Assembly (NCBI GenBank): GCA_016285355.1 | Contig: JAEEQP010000042.1 | Location: 1-34,655, forward strand | DNA: 34,655 bases | From: Bacteroidales bacterium | Lineage (GTDB): Bacteria; Bacteroidota; Bacteroidia; Bacteroidales; F082 | Direction of reading: 5' to 3' | Shown here: one piece after another, positions 31,508-34,655 of the stretch | Position numbering within the stretch: the stretch's first letter is position 1 | Layout: each line of letters opens with the position of its first letter | The notes under the pieces: model-generated | What the model saw: the letters and a program-made list of their open reading frames with translations, nothing else | The model's database searches: none | Told to the model about the DNA's origin: nothing | Translations under genes and position numbers: made by a program

Positions 31508-31684
31508 AACTACGAATTACACGAATTTTGCGAATTTCGATTTGAGAATTTGAGGCGCAAGCACCTGAATGGGTACGAATCTGGACTGCTTCGTGCCTCG
31601 CAGTGACGCGAAGCGGCACAAAATTCGTCCTAATTCGTGGCGCAAGCCGCAAAATAATTCGTTCCATTCGTGCAATTCGTAGTT
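31508..31684. repeat. MITE-like element B with 19-bp inverted ends
   Basis: AACTACGAATTACACGAAT (31508-31526) and its inverse at 31666-31684 match at 18 of 19 positions. The 177-bp element holds many AATTCG units, two GGCGCAAGC copies, and a nested copy of repeat D at 31580-31612. No transposase gene or clear target duplication is visible. It fills the gap between the ATPase and the first permease. Confidence 0.7.
31580..31612. repeat. Interspersed repeat D, copy 2 (nested in element B)
   Basis: This stretch (TCTGGACTGCTTCGTGCCTC to CAGTGACGCGAA) resembles 17685-17717 over its full length with several changes, and sits inside the inverted-repeat element 31508-31684. Confidence 0.45.
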
Positions 31685-31700
31685 CCTTCATTCGCCGAAA

Positions 31701-32381
31701 TCAGAGTTGCGACAAGACCTCCTCCACGATCTTACCGTCGAAGAGGTTGATGATGCGGTCGGCATAGCTGGCGTCGCGCTGCGAGTGGGTCACCATGACG
31801 ATGGTGGTGCCTTCCTTGTGGAGGTCGGTGAGCAGGTCCATCACCTCCTTGCCGTTCTTGGAATCCAAGTTACCTGTAGGCTCGTCGGCGAGGATGAGCT
31901 TGGGCTTGGCGACGATGGCGCGGGCGATGGCCACACGCTGCTGCTGACCGCCCGACAACTGCTGCGGGAAGTGGTCTTTGCGGTGCCTGATGTCCATGCG
32001 CGCCATGATGGCCTCCACACGTTGCTTTCGCTCGGCAGCAGGGATGTTCATGTAGCGCAGCGGCAGTTCGATGTTTTCATAGACGTTCAGCTCGTCGATG
32101 AGGTTGAAGCTCTGGAAGACGAAGCCGATGTTGCCCTTGCGGAACTGGGTGCGGTCTTTCTCTTTGAGGTCGCCGACCTGATGGCCGAGGAGTTCGTACT
32201 TGCCCTCGGTGGGGTTGTCCAAGAGGCCGAGGATGTTGAGCAAGGTGGACTTGCCGCAGCCCGAGGGGCCCATGATGGCGACAAACTCGCCGTCGTTGAT
32301 TTCAAACGAAACGCCGTTCAATGCCGTGGTTTCGATTTCTTCCGTGCGGAAGATTTTGGTCAGATTTTCTGTTTTGATCAT
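31701..32381 (-). CDS. ABC transporter ATP-binding protein (LolD/MacB type)
   Basis: 226 residues, a complete cytoplasmic ATPase. Walker A is GPSGCGKS (38-45), Q loop 'FVFQSFNLID', signature LSGGQQQRVAIARA (142-155), Walker B 'LILADEPTGNLD' (162-173) and H-loop His199 in VMVTHS. The 'PTGNLDSKNG' form and length are those of the LolD/MacB/FtsE family. It lies between the adaptor gene (32510-33781) and the two FtsX-type permeases and should power them. A third permease fragment lies beyond the adaptor, so one ATPase probably serves several permeases. Confidence 0.96.
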   Translation of the reverse strand: MIKTENLTKIFRTEEIETTALNGVSFEINDGEFVAIMGPSGCGKSTLLNILGLLDNPTEGKYELLGHQVGDLKEKDRTQFRKGNIGFVFQSFNLIDELNVYENIELPLRYMNIPAAERKQRVEAIMARMDIRHRKDHFPQQLSGGQQQRVAIARAIVAKPKLILADEPTGNLDSKNGKEVMDLLTDLHKEGTTIVMVTHSQRDASYADRIINLFDGKIVEEVLSQL

Positions 32382-32437
32382 TGCTTTAAGTGTTTAATGG
32401 TTTAACTTTTATTTTGTTGATTTGTTGTTTGTCTATC

Positions 32438-32513
32438 GACGCGAGACTTTGAGACGCGGGACGCGGGACTTTTCCGTCGCTTTGCGGTCTCGTGTCCCGC
32501 AGTCCCGTGTCAA
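32438..32513. repeat. Palindromic intergenic repeat A, copy 2
   Basis: A 76-bp element whose first 32 bp match 12974-13005 at 30 of 32 positions, followed by inverse GTCTC/GTCCC units. Its right end (GTGTCA) runs into the stop codon (TGA, 32510-32512 on the minus strand) of the adaptor gene, so it forms part of that gene's 3' end. Confidence 0.75.
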
Positions 32514-33781
32514 AATACTAGGACCTCACTCTCCCCGAAGTTATCATAACTTGAAGTAATCACCTTCTCCCCAGCCTCCAAGCCTTCAACGACCTCGTAA
32601 TACTGCGGGTTCTGCCGCCCGATGCGGATGTCGCGCTTCACGGCTTTGCTGCCATCGGAAGTTAGCACATAGATCCATTTGCCGCCGGTCTTCTGGTAGA
32701 AGGCACCGCGCGGGATGAGCACCGCCTCCACAGGCTGGCCGAGTTGGAGGTTAAGGTAGTAGGTCTGGCCGCTGCGGATGTTCTCCGGCTGCTGCCCGAC
32801 AAACTTGAAGTCGGCCTTGAACTTGCCGTCGCGCACCTCGGGATACACCTTGCGGATTTGCGCCTGATAACGCTCGCTCTGCCGCTCAAAAGTGGCCTCG
32901 AGGCCCGCCGTGATGCGGTCAATGTAATGTTCATCGATTTGGGCCTCAATCTTGTAACTGTCGAGGTTGTTGATTTGCCCGATCTTCGAGCCTGTCGCCA
33001 CCGACTGGCCGAGGACGACATCCAAGAGACCCAGTTCGCCGTCGATGGGCGCCTTGATGGTGAGGTTGTCCTTGCGCTTGCGGATCATCATCATGTTGAG
33101 GCGCATGTTGTCGAGGCTCTCGCGCATCTGGTTGATTTCCACCGTGCGGTGAAGACTGTCCTGTTTAACTCGGTTTTCCACCAGCTTCAGGCGGCTGGTC
33201 GAGAGTTCAAAGTCCTCTTCAGCCTTCAGGAAGTCCTCGCGGGCAATGAGGCCATCGTCAAAGAGGGTTTTTTGTGCCTCGTAGGTGCGGCGGTTGCGCT
33301 GCACTTCCATTTGCAGTTGCAGTTTCTCTTGCTCGACGCTCAACTTTTGCTGTTCCATTTGGAGCATCGTGTTGCGCAAGATGTTCTCCTTCTCGGCGAG
33401 GTCGGCCTCAGAGTTGAGGATTTGCATGTCGAGGTTCTCGTTGCTCAAAATAAGAATGACATCGCCAGTGCTGACGCGGCTACCTTCTTCGGCCACAATC
33501 TGCTGCACCACGCCGCCTTCCAAAGGGCTGATTTGGATGGTCGTCATGGGCGCGACCTGTCCGCTGATGCGGATGTAATCGTTGAACTCGCCCTGGGTGA
33601 CGGTGCTCACGGTGATGTTGTCCGCATCGATGCGGAGTTTCTGGGCGTCGTCCCTGAAGATGAGCCAGAGGATGAAGGCCAGGAGCAAAGCCCCGCCCCA
33701 AAACGGCAAAGCTTTCTTCGTGAATGCGCGGGCTATGCCTTTCTTCTTTTCGATCTTTCGATCCATTGTGTTAGTTTCCAT
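32510..33781 (-). CDS. HlyD/MacA-family periplasmic adaptor of an ABC efflux system
   Basis: 423 residues. One membrane anchor (about 26-43) is followed by a split lipoyl domain ('TTIQISPLEGGVVQQIVAEEGSRVSTGDVILILSN' and later 'IKAPIDGELGLLDVVLGQSVATGSKIGQI'), a long coiled-coil hairpin (about 115-235, rich in Leu, Gln, Glu) that should reach an outer-membrane channel, a beta-barrel domain, and a membrane-proximal domain ending 'VVEGLEAGEKVITSSYDNFGESEVLVF'. This is the MacA type of adaptor, used with MacB-like permeases. No TolC-like gene is seen in the window. Met6 (33766) is an alternative start. Confidence 0.94.
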   Translation of the reverse strand: METNTMDRKIEKKKGIARAFTKKALPFWGGALLLAFILWLIFRDDAQKLRIDADNITVSTVTQGEFNDYIRISGQVAPMTTIQISPLEGGVVQQIVAEEGSRVSTGDVILILSNENLDMQILNSEADLAEKENILRNTMLQMEQQKLSVEQEKLQLQMEVQRNRRTYEAQKTLFDDGLIAREDFLKAEEDFELSTSRLKLVENRVKQDSLHRTVEINQMRESLDNMRLNMMMIRKRKDNLTIKAPIDGELGLLDVVLGQSVATGSKIGQINNLDSYKIEAQIDEHYIDRITAGLEATFERQSERYQAQIRKVYPEVRDGKFKADFKFVGQQPENIRSGQTYYLNLQLGQPVEAVLIPRGAFYQKTGGKWIYVLTSDGSKAVKRDIRIGRQNPQYYEVVEGLEAGEKVITSSYDNFGESEVLVF

Positions 33782-33826
33782 ATTGTTGAATTGTTGATTG
33801 TTTAACTGTTGAATTGTTTGTTGAGT

Positions 33827-33948
33827 TTCCCTTCGGGAATGGAGTGCTTGTCTTAGTTATATAGCGGCGGCAAGAACAAGTTGCCAATCTGTAGCGCCAC
33901 AGGCCGCCGCGGTTAACAACAACTCCTAATCTCCATTCCCGCAGGGAA
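33827..33948. repeat. Palindromic intergenic element C with 18-bp inverted ends
   Basis: TTCCCTTCGGGAATGGAG (33827-33844) and its inverse at 33931-33948 match at 17 of 18 positions, and each end is itself a small hairpin. Inside, GCGGCGGC and GCCGCCGC close a junction holding GGCAA/TTGCC and CTGT/ACAG hairpins. The 122-bp element occupies most of the gap between the adaptor gene and the partial permease. It has no coding potential. Confidence 0.7.
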
Positions 33949-33969
33949 TCTATATACATTGTTTCCATA

Positions 33970-34655
33970 TCAATTATTCTTCAAAGACTTAACAGGATTC
34001 ATCCGCGCGATGCGGTTGCTGCTCAAAACGACTACGACCGTCACCACAAGAAGCACCACAACGGCTCCGATGATGAAATAGGTAGGCGAGAGGCCGATGC
34101 GCATGGCGAACAGTTCCAGCCATTTGTCGGAGATGAAATAGGCGATGACCACACCAATCAAAGCGGCAATCACCGCCAGTTTCAGCACGTCCACCACGAA
34201 CATGCGGATGATTTCACCCGTCACCGCGCCGTTCACCTTGCGGATGGCCACTTCCTTGCTGCGGCGGTTGGCCTCGTCGCGCACAAAGCCTATCAGACCG
34301 ACCAAGGCGATGGCCATAGCAAACAAGGCTCCCATCGTGAAAGCACGACGCATCTGATAAGTGTAGGAGTATTCTTTCCTGACCAATTCAGTATATGGCG
34401 TCACCTCGATGTTTTTCCGCTCGGGTAGACATTCCTCAATAACCGACTTCACCTTTTCTATCGTCTCGGGATTCATCTCACGCACTTTCACCACTAGTTT
34501 GTCCATGATTTGCGCATAATCGTAAGGACCATCAAACCAATCCTTGTTCCAGCAGAAACGGATGTTGGGCCTATTATCCTTGCCGATTGCCGAACCGATA
34601 ACATAGTCCTCATAAACGCCACAGATGGTATATACATCATCATCGCTGTGGCTGT
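33970..34655 (-). CDS. ABC transporter permease, FtsX/MacB type, C-terminal part (cut by window end)
   Basis: The frame is open to the end of the window, so the start lies beyond 34655; Met at 34506 is internal. The visible 227 residues begin in the second periplasmic domain ('DDDVYTICGVYEDYVIGSAIG') and continue into the last FtsX domain with three helices ('DEANRRSKEVAIRKVNGAVTGEIIRMFVVDV', two further helices, then 'NRIARMNPVKSLKNN'). It belongs to the same family as the two permeases downstream and ends 188 bp before the adaptor start, across element C. Confidence 0.9.
   Translation of the reverse strand, partial: SHSDDDVYTICGVYEDYVIGSAIGKDNRPNIRFCWNKDWFDGPYDYAQIMDKLVVKVREMNPETIEKVKSVIEECLPERKNIEVTPYTELVRKEYSYTYQMRRAFTMGALFAMAIALVGLIGFVRDEANRRSKEVAIRKVNGAVTGEIIRMFVVDVLKLAVIAALIGVVIAYFISDKWLELFAMRIGLSPTYFIIGAVVVLLVVTVVVVLSSNRIARMNPVKSLKNN

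Noticed and set aside
32744..33805. 353-residue plus-strand open frame opposite the adaptor gene
   Set aside because: It is a shadow of the MacA-like gene; composition and length follow from that gene's codon use.
33860..33905. Sigma-54 promoter-like TGGCA...TTGC on the minus strand upstream of the adaptor gene
   Set aside because: The GG and GC elements are 2 bp too far apart for a -24/-12 promoter and lie within palindromic element C.

Overview
The window looks like chromosomal DNA of an uncultured member of the Bacteroidales (Bacteroidota), most likely a gut or oral animal commensal. The evidence is a fused secDF, Bacteroidota-type promoters with a -7 box of the form TAnnTTTG, two proteins ending in type IX secretion (T9SS) sorting domains, a PorE-like OmpA/TPR/propeller protein, an Omp28-like protein, a C10 (streptopain-type) peptidase and a lipoprotein sialidase. 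I see no rRNA, tRNA or CRISPR array.

Layout: 1-4620 (+) holds the last codons of an ABC ATPase, its ABC-2 permease, and secDF. 4753-6340 (+) is an AT-rich accessory island: a DUF4160/DUF2442 pair followed by a small membrane protein plus TIR-like protein pair, which I regard as a candidate anti-phage module. 6444-10344 (+) is a C10 peptidase gene with a long structured leader. A single-base frameshift near 8641 separates its catalytic half from its InlB-like repeats and T9SS sorting domain. 10454-14643 (+) carries the PorE-like protein, purM and a small lipoprotein. 14672-15739 (+) has a 47-codon gene behind a dyad-containing promoter and a NYN-domain gene behind an attenuator-like leader. 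15748-17683 (+) is prfA-pyrF, convergent with everything that follows.

17768-34655 is entirely on the minus strand. Read in its own direction it contains a permease (cut by the window end), a MacA/HlyD-type adaptor, a LolD/MacB-type ATPase and two long FtsX/MacB-type permeases. A separately promoted NtrC-type regulator, a sensor-less histidine kinase and a sialidase lipoprotein come next, in a tight run. A lipoprotein, a methyltransferase, ilvE and an Omp28-like T9SS cargo follow, each with its own likely promoter. The efflux/ABC cluster and the two-component system probably form one envelope-response locus.

The most notable material outside genes is a set of different palindromic intergenic elements (12971-13041 and 32438-32513; 28964-29098; 31508-31684; 33827-33948). 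Two leaders (6452-6691 and 14948-15040) have mutually exclusive helices next to U-runs. Three direct repeats spaced 32-33 bp lie upstream of the promoter of the NtrC-type regulator.
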